Positions 53,143 to 63,768 of a DNA stretch of 64,000 nt are shown in pieces (position 1 is the first letter of the stretch; each line of letters opens with the position of its first letter). The stretch is from Ornithinibacillus bavariensis (GTDB lineage: Bacteria; Bacillota; Bacilli; Bacillales; Amphibacillaceae): contig NZ_BORP01000002.1 of assembly GCF_018333235.1 (NCBI RefSeq), positions 522,935 through 586,934 on the forward strand. The letters run 5' to 3'. The notes under the pieces are model-generated. The model saw only the letters and a list, made by a program, of their open reading frames with translations. It was not told the origin of the DNA and searched no databases. The position numbers and the translations under genes are program-made.

Positions 53143-53299
53143 CCAGCCTTCCTCCTAGTTTTGAGTGTTTTAGTAGTTATTGAGTAATTAGTAGTGCTGA
53201 GATAGTAGAAGAAATTTAAAAAAGAATCACAGGTTCTAAATATCATGCTTTTACCTTTATAATTGTAACACAATTCAAATCAAAGGAGTATGTATTTAA

Positions 53300-53353
53300 A
53301 TGTTAAGAACCACTTTAAATAACATGCCTAACATTCGATTTAAGGTGGTTTAA
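53300..53353 (+). other. 17-codon ORF overlapping a 13-bp hairpin
   Basis: AAAGGAG (53282-53288) precedes ATG at 53300; the ORF reads MLRTTLNNMPNIRFKVV. Its DNA contains the inverted repeat AACCACTTTAAAT (53308-53320) / ATTTAAGGTGGTT (53338-53350), one G-T wobble. Could be a leader peptide with attenuator, but no gene follows for 600 bases. Speculative. Confidence 0.25.
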
Positions 53354-53883
53354 ATGATAATTTAATGGTGTAGTACATGAAGTTGACTAATGGACCTTAT
53401 ATTGTGTTTATGGAAGTTTTGGAGGGGGGTCTTAGGCTGGATTCTTCAAGTACACTAAAAATCGCTTAAACGATGTTAAAACCGGGGGTGTCATCTTGAG
53501 AACGGGATCAGCGTTGTATATTCGTATTTTACTGACGCCTCCCTATGTTAAATAATTTTCAATGATTGCATCCTCTATACAATTAGTTGATTTGAATTTG
53601 AAAGCCTATTTTTGATATTAGCTGATCCGATAGAATACGTATTATTATTTTTTTGTTCGAGTAAGCAAAATGGTTTCTATTTTCCTCTGCACTGTGATAA
53701 TAATCCTTGAATTACGTAGGAACCTCACTTCCTAGTATGAAAGTGCCATTAATGTGCCCACTACCGATAGACCACCCATACCATCTATAAAAGTAGCAAT
53801 TCTGCACCAACCTCTAATAAAAATTCTTCATTAGTAGAGATTTTGGAATGTATTTTTTAAAAGCAGAATATAGATATAGTAGA

Positions 53884-53924
53884 AAAATTGGTACATGCAT
53901 CAGTTCTACACATAAGCCAATTTT
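53884..53924 (+). promoter_or_regulatory. Possible leader terminator upstream of glpF
   Basis: Stem AAAATTGG (53884-53891) / CCAATTTT (53917-53924). In B. subtilis glp operons a leader terminator is read through with the antiterminator GlpP and glycerol-3-phosphate; this hairpin could be the equivalent, but sequence support is weak. Confidence 0.3.
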
Positions 53925-53968
53925 CCTAAGAGGTTTTATCTATTTATTCTGAAGATAGGAGTGTGTTT

Positions 53969-56324
<2,356 letters not shown>

Positions 56325-56432
56325 ATGGGTATTGGAACCTAAATAAAGTACTAATTATTGGTGGTGAGTCATTAGTTAGTTCCGTCTACAAAATATAAAT
56401 TACTTTTTCATTTTGATAAAACAACTTCAAAG

Positions 56433-56464
56433 AGGCCCTCACGATATAAACGTTGGGGCCTTTT
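56433..56464 (+). terminator. Terminator between glpK and dhaK
   Basis: AGGCCC/GGGCCT stem with inner ACG/CGT pairing, then TTTTCG. Separates dhaK from glpFK. Confidence 0.7.
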
Positions 56465-56484
56465 CGAATAATGGAGGAGAATAA

Positions 56485-57474
56485 ATGAAGAAAATTATAA
56501 ATGAACCCGATCAGGTTGTTCAAGATATGATTGATGGATTGATAGCGGCAAATCCAAAATCGTTGAAGCAGGTTCCGAACACTTTTGTGGTAGTGAGAGC
56601 TGAAGCCTCTGTTCCTGGAAAGGTCGCATTAATCAGTGGTGGAGGCAGTGGGCATGAGCCAGCACATGCTGGTTATATTGGCAAAGGAATGCTTGATGCC
56701 GCGGTGTGTGGGGAAGTATTTACATCACCAACACCAGACCAAATACTGGAAGCGATTAAGGCAGTTGATGGTGGTTCTGGCGTATTTCTAATTGTAAAAA
56801 ATTATACTGGTGATGTATTGAATTTTGAGATGGCTGCAGAACTTGCAGAGGCGGAGGGTATTCAAGTAGAAAAAGTTGTCGTTAATGACGATGTAGCTGT
56901 TGAAGATAGTTCTTTTACAACGGGTCGTCGTGGCATAGCTGGGACAGTTTTTGTTCATAAACTAGCAGGCGCGAAGGCTGAACAAGGAGCTAGTTTAACG
57001 GAAGTAAAGGCAGTAGCAGATAAAGTGGTTGCGAATGTTCGCTCCATGGGGATGGCTTTAACACCTTGTACGGTACCGGCAGCTGGAAAACCTAGTTTTG
57101 AACTGGCGGAAGACGAAATGGAAATCGGTATAGGTATTCATGGTGAACCTGGGATTAACAGAGGTACCATCTCAACAGCTAACGAAATTGCTACGATTTT
57201 AACCGAAAAAATATTAGATGATCATAATTTTTTCGGAGAGGTTGCAGTGCTCGTAAATGGGCTGGGTGCAACACCAGAAATGGAACTGTTTATCATGAAT
57301 AAAAGAGTGCATGAGATTCTAGGTAGTAGAGGGATAAAGGTTTATAAAACCTTTGTTGGTGAGTATATGACTTCTCTTGAAATGGCAGGATGCTCTGTGA
57401 CCTTGTTAGCCCTTGATGAAGAACTGAAAGAATTATTAGATGCGGAGTCGCAAGCACCTGCGTTTCGTATGTGA
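56485..57474 (+). CDS. dhaK: Dihydroxyacetone kinase, DhaK domain subunit
   Basis: 329 residues, standard DhaK length. ALISGGGSGHEPAHAGYIGKG binds dihydroxyacetone, GIGIHGEPGI contains the covalently attaching histidine, and VAVLVNGLGATPEMEL is conserved. DhaK normally works with DhaL (ADP/ATP site) and often DhaM (PTS phosphoryl donor). Neither follows here: the next gene is on the opposite strand. It may act with DhaL elsewhere, or as a dihydroxyacetone-binding protein. Confidence 0.95.
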   Translation: MKKIINEPDQVVQDMIDGLIAANPKSLKQVPNTFVVVRAEASVPGKVALISGGGSGHEPAHAGYIGKGMLDAAVCGEVFTSPTPDQILEAIKAVDGGSGVFLIVKNYTGDVLNFEMAAELAEAEGIQVEKVVVNDDVAVEDSSFTTGRRGIAGTVFVHKLAGAKAEQGASLTEVKAVADKVVANVRSMGMALTPCTVPAAGKPSFELAEDEMEIGIGIHGEPGINRGTISTANEIATILTEKILDDHNFFGEVAVLVNGLGATPEMELFIMNKRVHEILGSRGIKVYKTFVGEYMTSLEMAGCSVTLLALDEELKELLDAESQAPAFRM

Positions 57475-57554
57475 TAAGGGGAGCAATACTATAGAAATAA
57501 CATGGCAAGGGGTAACAGGAAACAAGTCTATGAATCATTGAAAAGTTTTGCCAA

Positions 57555-57593
57555 TTAGAAGAAGGGGCTGAACGAGTCAGACCCTTCTTCTAA
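57555..57593. terminator. Bidirectional terminator
   Basis: Perfect 12-bp stem TTAGAAGAAGGG / CCCTTCTTCTAA; overlaps the stop codon of the minus-strand protease gene. Confidence 0.7.
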
Positions 57594-58876
57594 TACGGGA
57601 TATAGTCTCCTATACTTTCATCGTAATAATACCACAGGTCATCGAGTTCATTGTGGTAATACCAAGTTTCTTCATAAGCATCATAGTAATACCATTGATC
57701 TTCTATTTCATCGTAATAGCTCCATTGTCCTGTTTCTTCATCATAGTACATATTCTCATCTTTTTCGGGATCATATGAAGGATCATCAAAGTTATCGTAC
57801 CATTCCTCATCATACGATTTGTCTTCCAAAAAGTAATCCCAAAATGCATTACCAAATTCCGTCCAAAAATCGTCATAATCATATTCCCAATAATTGTAGT
57901 ATTCATCATCCTCAGCGTAATCGCCACCATCAAAATAGCCCTCGCTCCATTTGTCATTGCTCGAATTAAATTGGGCAAGTATCTCATCTTCACTCATCGG
58001 TTGGCTTATCCAAGAATCGATAATGGAACGAATGGTATATAGTGGAATACTAAATCCGATGGATGCCTCTTCAATACTTTCAGCAGAATTGATCGCAATA
58101 ATTTTTTCTGTTTCTTTTGATATTAAAGGACCGCCACTACTTCCTGGAGAGATAGGTGCAGATATTTGGTATAGGTTTTCATACACATATGGGTCAATAA
58201 CAAAATTTCGGTTTTTTCCGGTGATATAACCCATTGTTGCGGTATTCTCTAAACCTAATGGGCTACCTAATGCAATAATCTCCTCACCAATTTTTGAAGT
58301 ATCTGTTAGCTCAAGTGCAAAGGGATGAATCCCTACTAAATCTGGAACTTGAATAACTGCTACATCTGTTTCATTCGAATAACCGATCACCGTACCTAGA
58401 TGTTCTGTACCACTAATCGTTTTAATAAATACCTCTGTTGCACCTTCTACAACATGAGCATTGGTAATGACGGCTCCATTTTGGTTATACAAAAATCCTG
58501 AGCCTTGACTATAATCCGTATAAACGGTATAAACGGTATTCTGTGCAGCTGCAATAATTTCTGTCAGGTCATGCTTTTGTTCCTCGTTTAGCTCTTTCCT
58601 TTCTGTGGCAGGACCTACGGCTTCAGCGATTTCTTCTGGTCTATCCGGGTCGATGCTTTTTTCGTCGATCTGATTTACCTCATCAGACGCCATAATATCA
58701 GGAAGCTTAGAATAAAATGTTGTTACAATCCAAACACTTCCAGCGATTGTACCAATTAATAATAAGGAAAGAAATATAATGGTAAAAGGGCTCAATTTTT
58801 GCTTGTGTTTTGTACCACAATATTGGCAAAAATTAGAGTTTGGCCGTCTCTCTTTTCCGCAAGATTGACAGTACAT
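57590..58876 (-). CDS. Membrane trypsin-like protease with zinc ribbon and decapeptide repeats
   Basis: 428 residues. Residues 1-21 form a zinc ribbon (Cys 3, 6, 17, 20), residues 31-55 one membrane segment, so the rest is outside. Residues about 105-300 are a trypsin/HtrA-like protease with H141 (ITNAHVV), D171 (ETDVAVIQV) and S247 (SPGSSGGPL). No PDZ domain follows. The C-terminal 120 residues are very acidic and aromatic, ending in five tandem 10-residue units (377-426), each like YYDEETGQWS with a W or aromatic at position 9. The architecture resembles bacterial HtrA/DegS-like quality-control proteases, but the tail is unusual. Confidence 0.88.
   Translation of the reverse strand: MYCQSCGKERRPNSNFCQYCGTKHKQKLSPFTIIFLSLLLIGTIAGSVWIVTTFYSKLPDIMASDEVNQIDEKSIDPDRPEEIAEAVGPATERKELNEEQKHDLTEIIAAAQNTVYTVYTDYSQGSGFLYNQNGAVITNAHVVEGATEVFIKTISGTEHLGTVIGYSNETDVAVIQVPDLVGIHPFALELTDTSKIGEEIIALGSPLGLENTATMGYITGKNRNFVIDPYVYENLYQISAPISPGSSGGPLISKETEKIIAINSAESIEEASIGFSIPLYTIRSIIDSWISQPMSEDEILAQFNSSNDKWSEGYFDGGDYAEDDEYYNYWEYDYDDFWTEFGNAFWDYFLEDKSYDEEWYDNFDDPSYDPEKDENMYYDEETGQWSYYDEIEDQWYYYDAYEETWYYHNELDDLWYYYDESIGDYIPY
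57599..57748 (-). repeat. Five tandem 30-bp (decapeptide) coding repeats
   Basis: Encodes YYDEETGQWS, YYDEIEDQWY, YYDAYEETWY, YHNELDDLWY and YYDESIGDYI in perfect register at the end of the protease. The pattern resembles aromatic octamer (OCRE-like) repeats. Confidence 0.8.
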
Positions 58877-59106
58877 ATATTAATTCCTCTCTTCTGTATT
58901 AGTTCACTAGTCTATATGATTAGTAGTATTATAGCATGAAATGACCTGTCTTTAGAGCGAATATTAACTAAATTATTTTTGTGACAGCATTATAACTATA
59001 TGTGTTCTACAGCGGAAAGAAATTGTTCGGAAATAAACTGTGGTCAGCATATCGTAAAGGGTGTTTTAATCCATAAAACGATGATTACAATACCCCAACG
59101 ATTGCA

Positions 59107-59556
59107 TCACAGTTTATATCCGGTTCTACTCTTGAATCGCTTCAATATCACAGAGCTCTCTACACGAGTAATTCCCTCTACTGAATAAAGCTCGTCATTA
59201 ATAAAGGCTTCGAGTTTCTGAAAGTCTTCCACTAAAACATGCATGTGTAATGTACTAGGACCAGTCATTTGATAGATGCTTGCTACACTGGGATTATCCG
59301 CCAGGTTTTGTGCGACAGTTTGTAGGCGTTTTGGTTCAACATCGACCTCGAAAAAAGCAGAGACCTTTTTTCCCATTTTTTCCGAGTTAATAACAACGGA
59401 AAACTTTTCAATTATCCCTCTGTCCATTAGACCTTGAATCCGATCCTTAACGGCAACTCTGGATAGGCCTACCTTTTCAGCGAGCTCAACATAGGATAGT
59501 CTGCCATCCTCAGATAATAACTCCAATAACTGCTTGTCTACTTCATCATATTTCAT
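59107..59556 (-). CDS. Lrp/AsnC-family transcription regulator
   Basis: 149 residues. N-terminal HTH (LLELLSEDGRLSYVELAEKV, SRVAVKDRIQGLMDRGIIEK) and C-terminal RAM/AsnC ligand domain. Lrp-type regulators respond to amino acids; here it is divergent, 500 bases from the chromate transporter genes, a common pairing (an Lrp-type regulator next to chr genes), so it may control them. Confidence 0.92.
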   Translation of the reverse strand: MKYDEVDKQLLELLSEDGRLSYVELAEKVGLSRVAVKDRIQGLMDRGIIEKFSVVINSEKMGKKVSAFFEVDVEPKRLQTVAQNLADNPSVASIYQMTGPSTLHMHVLVEDFQKLEAFINDELYSVEGITRVESSVILKRFKSRTGYKL

Positions 59557-60058
59557 TCATACCAACCCCGTTATAATTTGTTGATTATTTTACTAGAAAA
59601 TAAGACAAAAAGAAAGTGTTATAGATATTTTTAAAATTAAAGTAAAGATATTGTTCGCATTTAGTTAACTTTTGTTAATTTGTTGTTTGACAGTTTACTA
59701 TATATTTCGTATTATGAAGTAAATTAAAAAAGTACTCTCGCTTACTCATTTTTAATCCTTTTGAAACGTATATCATTCAACTTTACGCAAAAGTGGAATG
59801 GTTATATGTCACAACCGTATGGGCTGGGGGCAATAGATAAAGAATAATATAGTGGGTAGAATATCGCTTTTCCACATCTTATGGCACAAGGTTTAGCTGA
59901 AAGAGGGCATTCTATATGAGTAGAACGGCAGCAAAAGTGCTTTTGCCGTGGTCATAAAATATGCGTGACCCTAAAGCTGGTGTGATATTTGATGGAAAAG
60001 CGAAGAGGACTAATACGACGGTGCTTCCTGGTAATTTGAAGTTAGGGTGAGGATATAA
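59557..60058. other. 502-bp intergenic region with possible gene remnants
   Basis: Lies between the divergent Lrp gene and chromate genes. It carries a 20-codon remnant (59860-59919, IAFPHLMAQGLAERGHSI) resembling a glycosyltransferase N-terminal motif, flanked by stops; a hairpin CAAAAG/CTTTTG near 59930-59946; and a 29-codon ORF (59961-60050) whose stop overlaps the next SD region. None is convincing as a gene. Confidence 0.4.
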
Positions 60059-60619
60059 TTGAAAACACAATGGAATTTATTTTTAGCTTTTTTTAGGGCA
60101 GGAATGCTAGGTTACGGAGGAGGACCTGCTTCCATACCACTTGTACATAAAGAAGTAGTTGAAAGGTATAAGTGGATGACGAATGAGGAATTTGGTGATT
60201 TACTAGCGATAGCCAACACTTTGCCAGGACCTATAGCGACGAAGCTCGCTGGCTATGTTGGTTATCGAGTAGCAGGTATTGTTGGGTTGTTAAATGGTGT
60301 CCTTACATCCGTTCTTCCAACTGTTTTTTTATTAAATTTCTTACTCATGGCATTGGCGTCATTTCGCGAATTTGATTGGGTTAAAGGGATGACAGCGGCT
60401 GTTATTCCAGTAGTTGGAATGATGATGTTAACCTTGACCTGGCAGTTTTTTGACAAAGCAAGGAAGGGCATGGGTTGGGTACAATCTATTACGCTGACTA
60501 TTATATTATTTTTATTCCTTTATGTACTTAACATACATCCAGGGATAGTTATTGCAGGATTAATCGTTCTCGCATTAGTCATTCAGGATAAAAAACGCAA
60601 AAAAGGAGTGAGTGATTAA
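60059..60619 (+). CDS. Chromate transporter family, first half (ChrA N-type)
   Basis: 186 residues beginning at TTG after GGTGAGG. Half-size CHR protein: AGMLGYGGGPASIPLVHKEV and NTLPGPIATKLAGYVGYRVAG are conserved CHR motifs, with about five membrane segments. The two-gene (split) CHR form is known in Gram-positives. CHR proteins export chromate in exchange for another ion; here unverified. The next gene starts within its stop codon (TAATG). Confidence 0.93.
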   Translation: MKTQWNLFLAFFRAGMLGYGGGPASIPLVHKEVVERYKWMTNEEFGDLLAIANTLPGPIATKLAGYVGYRVAGIVGLLNGVLTSVLPTVFLLNFLLMALASFREFDWVKGMTAAVIPVVGMMMLTLTWQFFDKARKGMGWVQSITLTIILFLFLYVLNIHPGIVIAGLIVLALVIQDKKRKKGVSD

Positions 60620-61149
60620 TGCTAGTGTATTGGCAATTATTTTTGGCTTTCTTTATCCCGGGAATTTTGGGGTATGGGGGAGGCCCTGCATCAATTCCAC
60701 TGATCGAAAATGAAGTTGTCGGACGTTATAGTTGGATGTCTGTTCAAGAATTTAGTGAAGTCCTAGCGGTGGCAAACTCATTACCTGGACCAATTGCAAC
60801 GAAAATGGCAGGTTATATCGGTTATGAGGTTGGTGGTGTATTAGGTGCTTCTATCGGTATATTTGCCTCGGTTGCACCATCACTAATTATCCTGATGGCA
60901 TTACTAAGTCTTTTAAATAAATACAAGGATTCACCAAAGGTAAAACGAATTACTCTATTTGTCCGTCCAGTTATTGCGATACTGCTTGGCTATATGGCAT
61001 GGAGATTTTTCTTTGAATCGTATGAGGGTATTGGATTACTGCACACTATTCTTCTAAGCGTAGTGAGCTATCTGTTAATCGAAAGGGTCAAGATAAATCC
61101 AGCCTTTGTGATATTGGGTGCATTCGTTTATGGGGGATTCTTATTATAA
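60619..61149 (+). CDS. Chromate transporter family, second half
   Basis: 176 residues with GILGYGGGPASIPLIENEV and NSLPGPIATKMAGYIGYEVGG, the same CHR domain as the preceding gene but topologically complementary. It overlaps the upstream stop by one base, so the halves are co-translated and probably form one transporter. SD AAAGGAG inside the upstream gene's end. Confidence 0.94.
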   Translation: MLVYWQLFLAFFIPGILGYGGGPASIPLIENEVVGRYSWMSVQEFSEVLAVANSLPGPIATKMAGYIGYEVGGVLGASIGIFASVAPSLIILMALLSLLNKYKDSPKVKRITLFVRPVIAILLGYMAWRFFFESYEGIGLLHTILLSVVSYLLIERVKINPAFVILGAFVYGGFLL

Positions 61150-61151
61150 TT

Positions 61152-61184
61152 ATACGGCGTACTCCGAAGCGGAATGCGCCGTAT
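61152..61184. terminator. Bidirectional terminator
   Basis: ATACGGCG / CGCCGTAT outer stem with inner TCCG/CGGA pairing, between convergent chromate and HAD genes. Confidence 0.75.
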
Positions 61185-61198
61185 GTAATCAAAATAAA

Positions 61199-61984
61199 TT
61201 ATTTAATTAACCCTAATTGCTGTAAACCGGTAAAAATTCCAGCCTCTGATACTGCTGTTGTTTTATATTTGGCATATTGAAAAAGCTCTGGGTGGGCATT
61301 TCCCATAGCGAAGCTTGCTCCAACGGTCTCTAGCATTTCTTTGTCATTCATCCCGTCACCAAATGCAATCGCTTCATTAGGTGAAATACGTAGCTTTTCT
61401 AGAACTAGTTTGACTGCTTCCCCTTTGTTCATCGATTTTCGAATAATATCATAGGAATCTTTTGCACCGTTCACATTAATTTGTGCTAAGCGAATATCAT
61501 CATTCAGTACATAATGTGATGCTTCTTCTGATAATGCATTAAGAATGTTTACACCTAATATATCATCTAGCTTATCTTCACGAATCGCTTCTACTTTTTC
61601 CAACTGGAACAATTCAATGAAATCCTTCATTAAAATAGAATCCGTATTGGTTACATAGTTTGATGCCCTTGCTTGGAGGAGTACCTCATGATTAAACTTT
61701 TTAGCAATAGCTAGAAATTCTTTTACCCATTCTTCTTTCATTGGTGCATGCACGAGAATCTCTTCTTGATAGATTGTATATGCCCCATTGAAGCTAATAT
61801 AGGACTCTATATTTAATTCATCGGCGATTTCCTTTAGTTCATTTTCTGGTCTACCAGTAGCAAGGAAAACTTCAATTCCTTGAGAACGGACCTGCTCTAT
61901 CGCTTCTTTCGTTTTCGGATGATAGGTATGGTCTGGGTTAAGGATCGTTCCATCAATGTCTAAAAATAAAATCTTGTATGTCAT
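61199..61984 (-). CDS. Cof-type HAD-IIB phosphatase
   Basis: 261 residues. Motif I LFLDIDGTIL, motif II FLATGRPENE, motif III/IV IAFGDGMNDKEML, with a IIB cap. Another Cof-like phosphatase, probably with broad activity on sugar phosphates. Monocistronic; the ATG is followed by the usual family start MTYKILFLD. Confidence 0.94.
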   Translation of the reverse strand: MTYKILFLDIDGTILNPDHTYHPKTKEAIEQVRSQGIEVFLATGRPENELKEIADELNIESYISFNGAYTIYQEEILVHAPMKEEWVKEFLAIAKKFNHEVLLQARASNYVTNTDSILMKDFIELFQLEKVEAIREDKLDDILGVNILNALSEEASHYVLNDDIRLAQINVNGAKDSYDIIRKSMNKGEAVKLVLEKLRISPNEAIAFGDGMNDKEMLETVGASFAMGNAHPELFQYAKYKTTAVSEAGIFTGLQQLGLIK

Positions 61985-62170
61985 ATGACTCTCCCTTTTA
62001 AACTATTTTAATTATAAGTGTAGCACAATAAAAAGATTCCGCTATAATTATAAGTGAACTAGTGAGAATATTAAACAAATAGTAGTGATTTTAGTATTTT
62101 CCACTCTTTTTACAACAATGTTAATGACTATTAAAATTGTCAAACCTTATACATAAGGCAGGGGAATCAT

Positions 62171-62623
62171 ATGAACATTAGAAAACTATACAAAGATGAA
62201 GTACCACCACTAGATTTGCTTTTATTAGCAGACCCTTCTGAAGAAATGATTATGGGCTATTTGCAAAGAGGAACATGTTACATTGCAGAAGATGAGAATA
62301 GTGTCCTAGGTGTTTTTGTCTTACTTCCTACTAGACCGGGTACGATCGAGCTAGTAAATGTTGCCGTCATAAAAAGACATCAAGGGAAGGGGATAGGTAA
62401 AAAGCTAGTTATGTTTGCAATTGATAAGGCACGGGAAAGTGGTTATCAGTCTATTGAAATTGGAACAGGAAATTCTAGTATCGGACAATTAGCCCTCTAT
62501 CAAAAATGTGGTTTCAGAATAATAGGTATAGATCCAGACTTTTTTATTACTCATTATTCTGAAGAAATTTATGAAAATGGGATCCAATGCCGAGATATGA
62601 TTCGTCTAAAGCTTGACTTGTAG
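62171..62623 (+). CDS. GNAT-family N-acetyltransferase
   Basis: 150 residues. Acetyl-CoA-binding motif RHQGKGIGKKLV (motif A) and IGTGNSSIGQLALYQKCGF (motif B) are intact, with ELVNVAVI before them. Substrate unknown. A GNAT could in principle act with the racemase/M20 pair at the window start, but they are 60 kb apart and no link is claimed. SD CAGGGGA. Confidence 0.9.
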   Translation: MNIRKLYKDEVPPLDLLLLADPSEEMIMGYLQRGTCYIAEDENSVLGVFVLLPTRPGTIELVNVAVIKRHQGKGIGKKLVMFAIDKARESGYQSIEIGTGNSSIGQLALYQKCGFRIIGIDPDFFITHYSEEIYENGIQCRDMIRLKLDL

Positions 62624-62810
62624 AAAGTTATCATTTTGAAGCTTGCTAAAATTATAAACAGGAAAGCTACAGAAATATTTTTCTTACGTATTGTATGATT
62701 CGTAATTCGCTGGAACAATGTGATGGTAGGGTGTTCAATATGTGTTATGTTGAGGCTGTTGGGATTCTATCAACGATTATTGATGTTGTGAAGCATAGGA
62801 AGTGCTAAAA

Positions 62811-63623
62811 ATGTTTAATGAATTAAAATCAGATTGTAAAAATTGCTTTGGGTTATGTTGTGTAGCGTTACCCTTTGGGAAATCAGCTGATTTTCCTTAT
62901 AGTAAAGAAGGTGGAATTCCCTGCCAAAACTTATGCTCCAATAATAGTTGTGCAATTCACGACCTATTAAGGGAAAGAGGCTTTAGGGGATGTGTTTCCT
63001 ATGAGTGTTTTGGCGCTGGACAGCATGTTTCGCAATTTATTTATAAAGGTGAAGACTGGCGTCGTGATTCTGGATATGCCGGTGAAATGTTTGCTGTATT
63101 TCCACTGATACAACAACTTCATGAGATGCTTTGGTATCTTAAGCAAGCTTTGTCCTTAAAGGAAGCCGAGTCGTTTAAAGCAGATTTGCAAGAGATATAC
63201 AAGGAAACAGTTGACTTAACCCGAAGAAAGCCAAAGGAGATTTTAGAAATTAATCTTGCAGCACATAGAAGCAATGTCAATGTCTTATTAGTAAAGGTAA
63301 GTGAAATTTATAGAAAAGACATCCATTCTCATAGCAATAAGAGAGAGAGAAAGAAAGATAGTGACTTTATAGGGAAAAGTCTATATGGACGAAGGCTACA
63401 AGGTGAGGATTTCCGAGGGAAGATAATGATAGAGTCAAATTTAAGCTATTGTGATTTAAGAAAGGCTGATTTTATTGGTGCCGATCTTAGAAATGCAGAT
63501 TTAAGAAGTGCTGATTTAACAGATGCTCTATTTCTTACGCAGTCACAAATTAATTCAGCAGTAGGAGATATTCACACTAAACTCCCAAGTTATTTAGAGA
63601 TGCCAAGTCATTGGAATGGGTGA
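62811..63623 (+). CDS. Cysteine-cluster and pentapeptide-repeat protein
   Basis: 270 residues from ATG 62811 (AGGAAG 7-8 bases upstream); GTG 62802 is less likely. The N-terminal 70 residues contain nine cysteines (9, 12, 16, 17, 38, 42, 47, 61, 66; opening CKNCFGLCC), like CxxC/CC metal clusters of the YkgJ type, suggesting bound zinc or iron. Residues about 180-250 are pentapeptide repeats (A(D/N)LxX: ADFIGADLRNADLRSADLT), forming a quadrilateral beta-helix. Function is unknown; possibly metal- or redox-sensitive. An insertion sequence lies just after its stop. Confidence 0.82.
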   Translation: MFNELKSDCKNCFGLCCVALPFGKSADFPYSKEGGIPCQNLCSNNSCAIHDLLRERGFRGCVSYECFGAGQHVSQFIYKGEDWRRDSGYAGEMFAVFPLIQQLHEMLWYLKQALSLKEAESFKADLQEIYKETVDLTRRKPKEILEINLAAHRSNVNVLLVKVSEIYRKDIHSHSNKRERKKDSDFIGKSLYGRRLQGEDFRGKIMIESNLSYCDLRKADFIGADLRNADLRSADLTDALFLTQSQINSAVGDIHTKLPSYLEMPSHWNG

Positions 63624-63660
63624 AATTAGAGGCTGGGACAAAACCCCAGTAAATAAAAAA

Positions 63661-63700
63661 AGAGTGGTACTTACCTAAACAGGTGAATACCACTCTTTTT
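63661..63700 (+). terminator. Hairpin ahead of the transposase
   Basis: AGAGTGGTA (63661-63669) / TACCACTCT (63688-63696) with inner ACCT/AGGT, followed by TTTT; blocks read-through into the transposase gene. Confidence 0.7.
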
Positions 63701-63768
63701 ATGCACACAAAAAGGACACCTTTTGATAAAATTAAAGTTACCACACAATAATCTTTGGAGGTGTCCCT

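Larger units (their letters stand above)
53143..53968. other. 826-bp intergenic region with hairpins and a tiny ORF
   Basis: Lies between divergent MATE and glp units. Noted: an SD-preceded 17-codon ORF at 53300-53353 embedded in a 13-bp hairpin (53308-53350), a CTCTAAT/ATTAGTAGAG hairpin near 53813-53840, and a stem upstream of glpF (53884-53924). No larger gene was found. The length is unusual for this compact region and may hold decayed sequence. Confidence 0.45.

Noticed and set aside
57703..57993. Frames in other phases within the acidic tail of the protease
   Set aside because: Shadows of the 30-bp repeats; composition mirrors the real frame.
62171..62623. GNAT as the succinyltransferase partner of the racemase at 503
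   Set aside because: 60 kb away with no shared context; no basis for linking them.
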